Of a DNA stretch of 64,000 nt, positions 32,877 through 40,523 are shown one piece after another. The stretch lies in NCBI GenBank assembly GCA_963699055.1, contig CAVOTA010000003.1, positions 86,448 through 150,447 on the forward strand, in the 5' to 3' direction. Position 1 is the stretch's first letter; every line of letters begins with the position of its first letter. This DNA is from Bog-756 sp963699055. GTDB lineage: Bacteria; Actinomycetota; Acidimicrobiia; Acidimicrobiales; RAAP-2. The notes beneath the pieces are model-generated. The model ran no database searches, was not told where the DNA came from, and saw nothing but the letters and a program-made list of their open reading frames with translations. The position numbers were made by a program, and so were the translations under genes.

Positions 32877-34021
32877 GACTGGCCTCCAGCAAGGGCGACC
32901 GCCCGGCGGGCGGCATCGAGCATGGTCGGCTCGGCGACCAGGCGATCGGACAGGTGGGCGGCCAGGATCTCCCGGCCGGCCACGGCATTGGTGCCGTCGA
33001 GGCGGAGCACGATGGGCGAGCTGATCTCGACCCGGTCGAGCGCCTCGAGGACGCCCTTCGCCACCTCGTCGACGCGGGTGATGCCGCCGAAGATGTTGAC
33101 GAAGATGGACTTGACGGCCGGGTCCGAGTTGATGACCTCGAGCGCCGCCGCCATCACGTCGGCGTTGGCGCCGCCGCCGATGTCCAGGAAGTTGGCCGCC
33201 GAGCCTCCGCACTGGTTGACCACGTCGAGCGTGCTCATGGCCAGGCCGGCCCCGTTGGCGATGATGCCCACCGAGCCGGACAGCCCGATGTAGTTGAGAC
33301 CGCGCTCCTTGGCCCGCGTCTCGCGCTCGTCCTCGACGTCGCTTCCGGCGAACTCCTCCCACTCGGGGTGGCGGTAGGCGGCGTTGTCGTCGAGGGTCAC
33401 CTTGGCGTCGAGGGCGTGCACGCGGCCCTCGGGGGTGAGGATCAGCGGGTTGATCTCGGCGAGGTCGCAGTCACCCTCGGTGTAGCAGGTGTAGAGCTTG
33501 ACCAGCAGCTCGGCCGCCTGCTCCCGGGCCTCCTCGTCGAGGTTCGCCCGGGCCACCCACGCCGTGGCGGCCTCGGGGCTCAGCCCGTCGACCGGGTCGA
33601 TGTGGACGATGGCGATGGCGTCGGGGTTGGTGACGGCCACCTCCTCGATCTCCACGCCGCCCTCGGCGGACAGCATGCCGAGGTGCTTCTTGGCGCTGCG
33701 GTCCAGCGTGAAGCTGGCGTAGTACTCCTTGGCGATGTCCGAGGCGTGCTCGACCCACAGGCGCTGGACCACGTGGCCCTTGATGTCGAGTCCGAGGATG
33801 TTGCCGGCGTGCAGCCGGACCTCGTCGACGTCGGCGGCGAGCTTGACGCCGCCGGCCTTGCCGCGGCCACCCACCTTCACCTGTGCCTTCACGACCACCG
33901 GGTACCCCGAGGCCTCGGCCTGGGCCACGGCCTGGTCGACCGTGTCGGCCACCCCTCCGTTGGAGATGGGGATGCCGTACCGGGCGAAGTACTGCTTACC
34001 CTGGTATTCGAAGAGATCCAC
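32873..34021 (-). CDS. sucC: Succinyl-CoA synthetase beta subunit
   Basis: A 382-residue ATP-grasp subunit binding nucleotide and Mg2+. It opens DLFEYQGKQYFARYGIP, has VVVKAQVKVGGRGKAGGVKL for nucleotide binding and FLDIGGGANADVM and IFVNIFGGITRVDEVA in the C-terminal half. The GTG start places GAGAGG about 10 bases upstream and gives the normal N-terminus. It leads sucC-sucD-HAD. Confidence 0.97.
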   Translation of the reverse strand: MDLFEYQGKQYFARYGIPISNGGVADTVDQAVAQAEASGYPVVVKAQVKVGGRGKAGGVKLAADVDEVRLHAGNILGLDIKGHVVQRLWVEHASDIAKEYYASFTLDRSAKKHLGMLSAEGGVEIEEVAVTNPDAIAIVHIDPVDGLSPEAATAWVARANLDEEAREQAAELLVKLYTCYTEGDCDLAEINPLILTPEGRVHALDAKVTLDDNAAYRHPEWEEFAGSDVEDERETRAKERGLNYIGLSGSVGIIANGAGLAMSTLDVVNQCGGSAANFLDIGGGANADVMAAALEVINSDPAVKSIFVNIFGGITRVDEVAKGVLEALDRVEISSPIVLRLDGTNAVAGREILAAHLSDRLVAEPTMLDAARRAVALAGGQS

Positions 34022-34188
34022 CGGATCCGTTCCTCTCTGCCTGTTCGGCTGGTTCTGATTGGGACTGCCTGCGATCGGTGCTGCGGGTGCTGCGTACGCC
34101 CGGGTCCGGACGCTCCGCTGCGGCGCGTGGGCGCCGGTCGGCCGGGGGGAGGAGGACGGCCGGCGGGACGGGCCCGGGCCGGATGGGG

Positions 34189-34623
34189 TCAGGCGACCTC
34201 GCCGCTCTCCCCCTCGGCGCCGCCCTCGCGCTCGTCGAGCGCCTCGCCCAGCCACGCGCCGATGGCCGGGAGGGGTGCGCCCGGGGTGAAGACCTCGGCC
34301 ACGCCCATCTCCTTGAGGACCGGGATGTCGGCCTCGGGGATGATCCCCCCGACCAGCACGAGCACGTCGTCACGACCCTGCTCGCGCAGGCCCTCGATCA
34401 CCCGGGGGACCAGGGTCAGGTGGGCCCCGGACAGCAGGGACAGCCCCACGGCGTCGGCGTCCTCCTGGATGACGGCCTGGACCACCTGGTCGGCCGTCTG
34501 GTGGAGGCCCGTGTAGATGACCTCGAAGCCGGCGTCGCGGAGGGCCCGTGCGATCACCTTGGCCCCACGGTCGTGACCGTCGAGGCCGGGTTTTGCGACT
34601 ACCACTCGATAGGGGCGCTTCAC
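34189..34623 (-). CDS. Stand-alone B12-binding domain of methylmalonyl-CoA mutase type
   Basis: A 144-residue cobalamin-binding domain carrying the base-off/His-on motif DGHDRG (about 16-21), then SLLSG and GGIIPEADI, as in the small or C-terminal part of methylmalonyl-CoA mutase. It should pair with a separate catalytic subunit encoded elsewhere, feeding succinyl-CoA to the nearby sucCD step. The acidic tail after about 130 is variable. The GTG start at 34623 lies 8 nt after TAGTAT. Confidence 0.88.
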   Translation of the reverse strand: MKRPYRVVVAKPGLDGHDRGAKVIARALRDAGFEVIYTGLHQTADQVVQAVIQEDADAVGLSLLSGAHLTLVPRVIEGLREQGRDDVLVLVGGIIPEADIPVLKEMGVAEVFTPGAPLPAIGAWLGEALDEREGGAEGESGEVA

Positions 34624-34631
34624 GGCGGGAG

Positions 34632-34637
34632 ATACTA
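34632..34637 (-). promoter_or_regulatory. -10 element (TAGTAT) of the B12-binding subunit gene
   Basis: TAGTAT ends 8 nt before the GTG at 34623. Confidence 0.4.
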
Positions 34638-34829
34638 CGCGCTGACGGGCCGTCAGGCCCATCCGGGCACCGGGCCCACTCGGCCGGGGCGCCGTCGGGA
34701 CCCCGGCGGAACACCCGGGCGTCCACCTCGGGGGTCCCGAGGCCCTACCCTGTGGGTGCCCCACCTCCCTTTTCGAGAGGCCCGTTCCGACCCCGACGCG
34801 GGAGTGACCCGACCACCCATGAGGACCAC

Positions 34830-35789
34830 GTGACGAAGCCGGCCGAGGCCGTGGACCGCCCCGACGACGGACCCGTCGCCCCGGGCACGCCGTCGGAGTC
34901 GTTGGCGCGCGGGCTGGCCCGCCTGGCGCGGCCCCGCCAGTGGATCAAGAACCTGCTGGTCTTCGTGGCGCCGGCCGCCGCCGGCGTCCTGTTCCACCGT
35001 TCCGTCCTGTGGCACGCCGCCGGCGCCTTCGGCATCTTCTGCCTGGCCGCCACCGGCACCTACTACCTCAACGACGCCATCGACGCGGCCGCCGACCGCC
35101 GGCACCCGACCAAGCGCCACCGTCCGGTGGCCGCCGGTGTGGTCCCGGTGCCGCTGGCCATCGCCGTCGGGATCGCGCTGCTGGCCGTGTCGGTGGCGCT
35201 CGCCGTCCTGCTCGCCGGGTGGCACCTGGGTGTGGTGATGGGCGCCTATGCGGCGGTGCAGCTGGCGTACTCCTTCGGCCTGAAGAACGAGCCGATCCTC
35301 GACCTGGCGTGCGTCAGCGCCGGGTTCATCCTGCGGGCCATCGCCGGCGGCGTGGCCACCTCGGTCACCCTGTCCAATTGGTTCCTCATCGTGGTGTCGT
35401 TCGGCTCCCTGCTCGTGGTCACCGGCAAGCGCTCCGGGGAGAAGCGCCTCCTGGCCGAAGGTGACACCGACCACACCGCCGTCCGCCAGACCCTCGGTCT
35501 CTACACGCCGTCGTTCCTGACCACCGTGCGGACCCTGTCCGCCGCCGTCACCGTCAGCGCCTACTGCCTGTGGGCGTTCGAGCGCGCCGCCGAGGTCCAC
35601 CCCGGCCACGACCCCATCTGGTTCCAGCTGACGATCATCCCCTTCGTGATCGCCTTGCTCCACGTCCTGCGCCTCCTCGACTCGGGTCAGGGGGCGGCAC
35701 CCGAGGAGCTGGCCCTGCGGGACCACCGTCTGCAGATCTACGGGATCTGCTGGGTGGCGCTGTTCGCCGTCGGGGTCTACGCCACGTGA
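34830..35789 (+). CDS. ubiA: Decaprenyl-phosphate phosphoribosyltransferase (UbiA family)
   Basis: A 319-residue integral membrane prenyltransferase with about nine helices. The catalytic Asp motif is NDAIDAAAD (81-89), followed by HPTKRHRPVAAG, and the second Asp region is at LACVSAGFILRAIAGG. The family member Rv3806c joins PRPP to decaprenyl phosphate, the first step to decaprenyl-phosphoryl arabinose. The following two genes encode the DprE1-DprE2 epimerase, which fixes this function well. GTG at 34830 has GAGGA five bases upstream. It overlaps dprE1 by 4 bp (GTGA). Confidence 0.9.
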   Translation: MTKPAEAVDRPDDGPVAPGTPSESLARGLARLARPRQWIKNLLVFVAPAAAGVLFHRSVLWHAAGAFGIFCLAATGTYYLNDAIDAAADRRHPTKRHRPVAAGVVPVPLAIAVGIALLAVSVALAVLLAGWHLGVVMGAYAAVQLAYSFGLKNEPILDLACVSAGFILRAIAGGVATSVTLSNWFLIVVSFGSLLVVTGKRSGEKRLLAEGDTDHTAVRQTLGLYTPSFLTTVRTLSAAVTVSAYCLWAFERAAEVHPGHDPIWFQLTIIPFVIALLHVLRLLDSGQGAAPEELALRDHRLQIYGICWVALFAVGVYAT

Positions 35790-37237
35790 GGGCGCCCGCC
35801 GGCCGCCGCCGGCTGCTCACCGGCTGGGGACGGACGGCACCCACCGCCGCCGATGTCGTCCACGCCGTGCACCCGTCCCTGGTCGACGAGGCCATGGCCG
35901 CCGCCACCGGCCCGCCCGGTCCCCACCGTGGTCGGGGACTGGTCGCCCGGGGGATGGGCCGCAGCTACGGCGACGCCGCCCAGAACGCCGGGGGCACCGT
36001 CGTGGACGCCACCTGGCTCGACGACGTCCGGAGCGTCGACCTCGTCACCGGCCTCGTCACGGTCGGTGCCGGCATCAGCCTCCAGACCCTGATGGAGCGG
36101 TTCGTCCCGCTCGGGTGGTTCGTGCCGGTGACCCCGGGGACCCGCCTGGTCTCGGTCGGCGGTGCCGTCGCCGCCGACATCCACGGCAAGAACCACCACG
36201 TCGACGGCAGCTTCTGCTCCCACGTCGAGTCGATGACGCTGGTGACGCCCACCGGCACCCGGACGGTGTCGCCCTCCGTGGACGCCGACCTGTTCTGGGC
36301 CACGGCCGGCGGCATGGGCCTCACCGGCGTGGTGACGGAGGCCACGCTGCGGATGATCCCGGTCGAGACGAGCTACATGCTCGTGGACACCGAGCGCGCC
36401 GTGGACCTCGACGACGTGATGGACAAGATGCTGACCGGCGACGACGCCTACCGCTACTCGGTGGCGTGGATCGACTGCCAGTCGACCGGCAGCCGGCTGG
36501 GCCGGTCGGTGCTGACCCGCGGTGACCACGCACGGCTGGCCGACCTGCCCGCCCGCCTGGCCGCGGACCCGGACCGGGCACGGGCCTTCGTACCCCGACA
36601 GCTGGCGCGGGTGCCGCTCACCCCGCCGAGCGGCCTGCTCAACCCCCTCACCGTCGGCGCCTTCAACGAGTTCTGGTTCCGCAAGGCACCCAAGCGCCAG
36701 CTGGGCAGGCCCCACCACATGACGGGGTTCTTCCACCCGCTCGACGGCGTCGGCGAGTGGAACCGCCTCTACGGCGGCCGTGGGTTCCTGCAGTACCAGT
36801 TCGTCGTCCCGGACGCGGCGGCCGAGACGGTGCGTCGGGTCATCGAGCGGCTCACCGAGGTGCGCCTCGCCTCGTTCCTGGCCGTGCTGAAGCGGTTCGG
36901 CCCCGGCGATCCCGGACCGCTGTCGTTCCCCATGCCGGGATGGACCCTGGCCCTCGACCTGCCCGTCGGGCACGAGGCCCTCGACCAGCTCCTCGACGAC
37001 CTCGACCAGGAGGTGCTGGCGGCCGGTGGGCGCATCTACCTGGCCAAGGACTCGCGGCTGGCGCCGGACACCTTCCGGGCCATGTACCCCGGGGTCGACC
37101 GGTTCCAGGAGGTCCGGGCCGGCGTCGACCCCGACGGTGTCCTCCGGTCGGACCTGGGCCGGCGCCTGGGCCTCTGCTCGGACGCACCCGCCCCCACCCC
37201 CCGACCCACCAGATCCAAGGAACGGAAGCCACGATGA
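35786..37237 (+). CDS. dprE1: Decaprenylphosphoryl-beta-D-ribose oxidase
   Basis: A 483-residue FAD-linked oxidase that makes the 2-keto intermediate in arabinan precursor synthesis. RGMGRSYGDAAQNAGG and GKNHHVDGSFCSHVESM line the FAD site, and YLAKDSR carries the catalytic Lys421 (Lys418 in M. tuberculosis). The position of the drug-reactive Cys387 of M. tuberculosis is Ala389 here (PGWTLALDLP), so covalent benzothiazinones should not bind. It sits in ubiA-dprE1-dprE2 with 4-bp overlaps on both sides. About 20 extra residues lie at the ends. Confidence 0.93.
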   Translation: MRAPAGRRRLLTGWGRTAPTAADVVHAVHPSLVDEAMAAATGPPGPHRGRGLVARGMGRSYGDAAQNAGGTVVDATWLDDVRSVDLVTGLVTVGAGISLQTLMERFVPLGWFVPVTPGTRLVSVGGAVAADIHGKNHHVDGSFCSHVESMTLVTPTGTRTVSPSVDADLFWATAGGMGLTGVVTEATLRMIPVETSYMLVDTERAVDLDDVMDKMLTGDDAYRYSVAWIDCQSTGSRLGRSVLTRGDHARLADLPARLAADPDRARAFVPRQLARVPLTPPSGLLNPLTVGAFNEFWFRKAPKRQLGRPHHMTGFFHPLDGVGEWNRLYGGRGFLQYQFVVPDAAAETVRRVIERLTEVRLASFLAVLKRFGPGDPGPLSFPMPGWTLALDLPVGHEALDQLLDDLDQEVLAAGGRIYLAKDSRLAPDTFRAMYPGVDRFQEVRAGVDPDGVLRSDLGRRLGLCSDAPAPTPRPTRSKERKPR

Positions 37238-37995
37238 TCGACGCCACCGGGCGCCCCCAGTCCGTACTCGTGCTCGGGGGCGCCTCCGAGATCGCCCAGG
37301 CCGTCGTGGCCGGGCTCGTGCCCGGACGGTGCCGGACGGTGGTCCTGGCGGGCCGGCCGAGCGAGCGCCTCGACGCCGCCGCGGACGCGGCCCGGGCGGC
37401 CGGGGCCGACACCGTGGAGACGGTGGCCTTCGACACCACCGACCTGGGCGGCAGCCCGGCGGTGGTCGAGGACGCCTTCACCCGGTTCGGCGACATCGAC
37501 CTGGTGCTGGCGGCGGCCGGTGCGCTGGGCGACCAGGGCGCCCTCGAGGCCGATCCCCGGGCGGCGGCCGAGCTGATCACCACCAACTTCACCGGGCTGG
37601 CCGCCGCCCTGCTGGCCGCCGCCGGCTGCATGCGGACCCAGGGCTACGGGCGGATCGTGGTGATCTCGTCGGTGGCCGGCGACCGGCCCCGGAAGGCCAA
37701 CTACATCTACGGGTCGACCAAGTCGGGCCTGGACGCCTTCGCCCAGGGTCTGGGCGACTCGTTGGTGGGGACGGGCGTCGGGGTGACCGTGGTCCGCCCC
37801 GGGTTCGTGGTCGGCCGCATGACCGAGGGGATGGACCCGGCTCCGTTCGCCACCACCCCCGAGGAGGTGGCCGGCGCCGTCGTGCGGGGGATCGCATCGG
37901 GGGCCGACGTGGTCTACGCCCCGCCGGTGCTGCGCTGGGTCTTCGCCGTCATGAAGCTGCTCCCCCGGGCGCTGTGGCGCCGCATGCCCGGCTGA
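37234..37995 (+). CDS. dprE2: Decaprenylphosphoryl-2-keto-ribose reductase
   Basis: A 253-residue short-chain dehydrogenase that completes the epimerisation started by DprE1, yielding decaprenylphosphoryl-beta-D-arabinose. The NAD motif is GGASEIAQ (15-22), the active site Ser145/Ser146 with Tyr159-x3-Lys163 (YGSTK). A hydrophobic C-terminus (VLRWVFAVMKLLPRALW) would keep it at the membrane with DprE1. Its ATG overlaps the dprE1 stop. It converges on ppk2 with 9 bp between. Confidence 0.93.
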   Translation: MIDATGRPQSVLVLGGASEIAQAVVAGLVPGRCRTVVLAGRPSERLDAAADAARAAGADTVETVAFDTTDLGGSPAVVEDAFTRFGDIDLVLAAAGALGDQGALEADPRAAAELITTNFTGLAAALLAAAGCMRTQGYGRIVVISSVAGDRPRKANYIYGSTKSGLDAFAQGLGDSLVGTGVGVTVVRPGFVVGRMTEGMDPAPFATTPEEVAGAVVRGIASGADVVYAPPVLRWVFAVMKLLPRALWRRMPG

Positions 37996-38004
37996 GCCGC
38001 CACC

Positions 38005-38802
38005 TCACTCCACCAGCGTGCGGGCGTGGTCCGGGACGTAGGTGTACAGGTCCCGCGGCGGCCGGTGGTAGCCGTCCTCGTCCAACCGCTTCGGCAGCTT
38101 CAGCCGGGTCTCGTCCACCGGGACGTAGGGGACGCGGCCGAGCAGGTGGGCGATGCAGTTGATCCGGGCGGCACGTTTGTCCTCGGCGTCGACCACGTAC
38201 CAGGGCGACTCGGGCGTGTCGGTGCGCTGGAACATGGCGTCCTTGGCGCGGGAGTACTCGGTCCACCGCTGGCGGGCCTCCAAGTCCATCGGGGTCAGCT
38301 TCCACCGTCGCCGCGGGTCGTCGACCCGGGCCTGGAACCGTCGCTCCTGCTCGGTGTCGCTGACCGAGAACCAGTACTTGACCAGGATGATCCCGTCCTG
38401 GATCAGCAGCTGCTCGAAGACGGGGCACTGGGCCAGGAACCGGTGGTACTCCTCGGCCGTGCAGAACCCCATGACGTGCTCGACCCCGGCCCGGTTGTAC
38501 CAGGACCGGTCGAACAGGACGAGCTCGCCGGCGGCGGGCAGGTGGGCCACGTAGCGCTGGAAGTACCACTCGGTGCGCTCGCGTTCGGTCGGTGTCGACA
38601 GCGCCACGATCTTGCAGATCCGGGGGCTCAGGTACTCCGCCACCCGCTTGATGGCGCTGCCCTTGCCGGCCGCGTCCCGGCCCTCGAACACCACGACGAC
38701 CCGGGCCCCGCTCCGGCGGATCCACTCGGTCATGGTGGTCAGCTCGCCCTGGAGCCGGAGCAGCTCCGCCTCGTAGACCCGCTTCGGCATCGACCGGCCC
38801 AT
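38005..38802 (-). CDS. ppk2: Polyphosphate kinase 2
   Basis: A 265-residue PPK2-family kinase moving phosphate between polyphosphate and nucleotides. Walker A is GRDAAGKGS (41-49), Walker B/lid DRSWYNRAGVE (98-108), and WKLTPMDLEARQRW is the conserved middle segment. The length fits a single-domain enzyme of class I. The ATG has AGGAGG five bases upstream. Independent of the dprE operon, with which it converges. Confidence 0.93.
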   Translation of the reverse strand: MGRSMPKRVYEAELLRLQGELTTMTEWIRRSGARVVVVFEGRDAAGKGSAIKRVAEYLSPRICKIVALSTPTERERTEWYFQRYVAHLPAAGELVLFDRSWYNRAGVEHVMGFCTAEEYHRFLAQCPVFEQLLIQDGIILVKYWFSVSDTEQERRFQARVDDPRRRWKLTPMDLEARQRWTEYSRAKDAMFQRTDTPESPWYVVDAEDKRAARINCIAHLLGRVPYVPVDETRLKLPKRLDEDGYHRPPRDLYTYVPDHARTLVE

Positions 38803-38879
38803 GTCCGCCTCCTCTGCGTCCCCGTCGGTGGCGGGCCGCCCGGCGCGGCCCCCGGGAGCGACCCTAGGCCGACCGGAGT

Positions 38880-40292
38880 TCAGCTGCGGTAGTGGGACGG
38901 GGCGGCCGGTGTCGCGTAGGGGCGGACCGACATGGTGACGAAGTCACGTGAGAGCGAGGAGAAGTAGCGCGACGGATAGGTCTGCTCGTCATAGGTGAGC
39001 AGGGTGCCGCTGGTGCCGGAGGCCGGCGCCCCGTAGGGGAGGTCGAAGTGGGTGAAGTTGACCCAGTCGGTGTTGATGTCCAGCTCCATGGCCCGGACCG
39101 CACCTGCCCGGACCAGCACGTCGGCCAGGTCGACGATGGAGAGCCCGGTGCCGCCCACGTAGACGAGGGCGCCGTCGGCGGTCACCCCGAGCCCCGACCG
39201 CCACACCTGGACCCGGCCCCCGAGGGTGTTGCCCCACCGGCTGTTGTCGTTGGCGTTCAGCCCGGCCACCGGCCGGCCGTCGTCCACCAGCAGGTCGAGG
39301 TTCTGGCGCACGGCCACGGTGGTGGGGGCCATGGCCACCTCGGAGCCCCACGAGCCGATCTGCACGTTGCCCGACGAGTCGATGACCAGCGACGCCTTGC
39401 CGGCCACCAGCGGGTAGGCGGTGACGCCGTCGAGGTAGAAGCCGCCCTGGGCGTCCTGCATCCGGAAGCCCGAGTTGAAGGCGGCGTCGAGGGTGTCGAG
39501 TGCCGCCCCGGTGATCGGGGCCATGTCGGTGAAGGTCTGGCCGGTGCCGGGGATGGTGGTGCCGGCGTAGAGCTTGGCGCTGAGCAGTTCGGTGTCCATC
39601 CAGGCCACACCCGTCACCAGACTGGTGTTGACGGCGTTCGGCCGGAGGAAGGCGGCGTACATGGTCGGGATCCCGTCGACCGTGCGTCCGATCGGGTGCC
39701 ACTGGCCCTCGCCCGGGGTCGGGTCGGCCACGAACGGGGTGATGGCCGCCGGTGCGGGCAGGTGGGCGGGGCCGCTGGCCACCGGCAGGGTCGTGGCCGT
39801 GACCGCCTTCGGGATGGCGCCCGGAGCGGGCTTGCCGCCCTTCGGCGGCGCGTGCCACGTGTACCAGGTGTTCTCGGCCCAGGTGACGACACCGCCGCCG
39901 CCGTGGTCGCGGACCCACTCGGTCAGCCGGCCGCCCACCGTCGGCCCCAGGGCGGGATCGGTGGCCGCCGTGCCGAGCGAGGCCCACAGCGGCGTGAGCA
40001 GTACCAGCACCACGAGCAGGACCGTGGTCTTCGGGTGGCGACCCACGACCGTCGAGCGCTCCCGGCGCTTCTGCTTGCGCAGGGCACGGCGCTCCCGTCG
40101 GGTCGGCCGCACCAGGGTGTGTGCGTAGCGGGGGCCCTCCGGGGGCGAGGTGCGCCGGGGCGTGGAGTCGATCGAGGGGAACGTGCCGGCGGCGCGGGCC
40201 TCGGTGCCGTCCTGGTCGAAGATGGTCTCTGCGGGCACGTCGTCCTGGCGTCCTCGTCCTGTGTCGGTCGTTCGTGCGGTGGTGGGCGTCAC
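38880..40292 (-). CDS. Phosphodiester-glycosidase-like (NAGPA fold) membrane protein
   Basis: A protein of about 470 residues with a basic, charged cytoplasmic N-terminus (RRERRALRKQKRRERS), one transmembrane helix (about 80-97), a Pro/Gly linker and a large extracellular domain. The end of that domain (TADGALVYVGGTGLSIVDLADVLVRAGAVRAMELDIN) matches the NAGPA/phosphodiester glycosidase fold, where an Asp near the end is catalytic. It may process sugar-phosphodiester polymers of the wall. I chose GTG 40292 because GGAAG lies 6 nt upstream; an ATG at 40379 is possible. Proximity to arabinan genes is suggestive only. Confidence 0.7.
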   Translation of the reverse strand: MTPTTARTTDTGRGRQDDVPAETIFDQDGTEARAAGTFPSIDSTPRRTSPPEGPRYAHTLVRPTRRERRALRKQKRRERSTVVGRHPKTTVLLVVLVLLTPLWASLGTAATDPALGPTVGGRLTEWVRDHGGGGVVTWAENTWYTWHAPPKGGKPAPGAIPKAVTATTLPVASGPAHLPAPAAITPFVADPTPGEGQWHPIGRTVDGIPTMYAAFLRPNAVNTSLVTGVAWMDTELLSAKLYAGTTIPGTGQTFTDMAPITGAALDTLDAAFNSGFRMQDAQGGFYLDGVTAYPLVAGKASLVIDSSGNVQIGSWGSEVAMAPTTVAVRQNLDLLVDDGRPVAGLNANDNSRWGNTLGGRVQVWRSGLGVTADGALVYVGGTGLSIVDLADVLVRAGAVRAMELDINTDWVNFTHFDLPYGAPASGTSGTLLTYDEQTYPSRYFSSLSRDFVTMSVRPYATPAAPSHYRS

Positions 40293-40523
40293 GCGCACCT
40301 TCCGTGCGGGTGGACGGCGGGCCTCCAGTTTCCCATGCCTCGCCGCCCGGCGTGGCCCACCCCGCCCGTCGAGACGCATTCCCTGGTCAGGGGCGCATTC
40401 GGCGCGGCACGGCAGGAGGTCGACAGGGGCACACCTCCAGCGTACGACCCGATCCTGACGGCCACGTGACGGTGGCGCACCCGGGCCGGGAACCGGGTGG
40501 TACCCCGCCGGGGAGTCGGTCGA
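40293..40523. other. Intergenic region between pcrA and the NAGPA-like gene
   Basis: I see the GGAAG ribosome site of the NAGPA-like gene next to its start. No convincing hairpin or gene is present in the rest. Confidence 0.3.
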
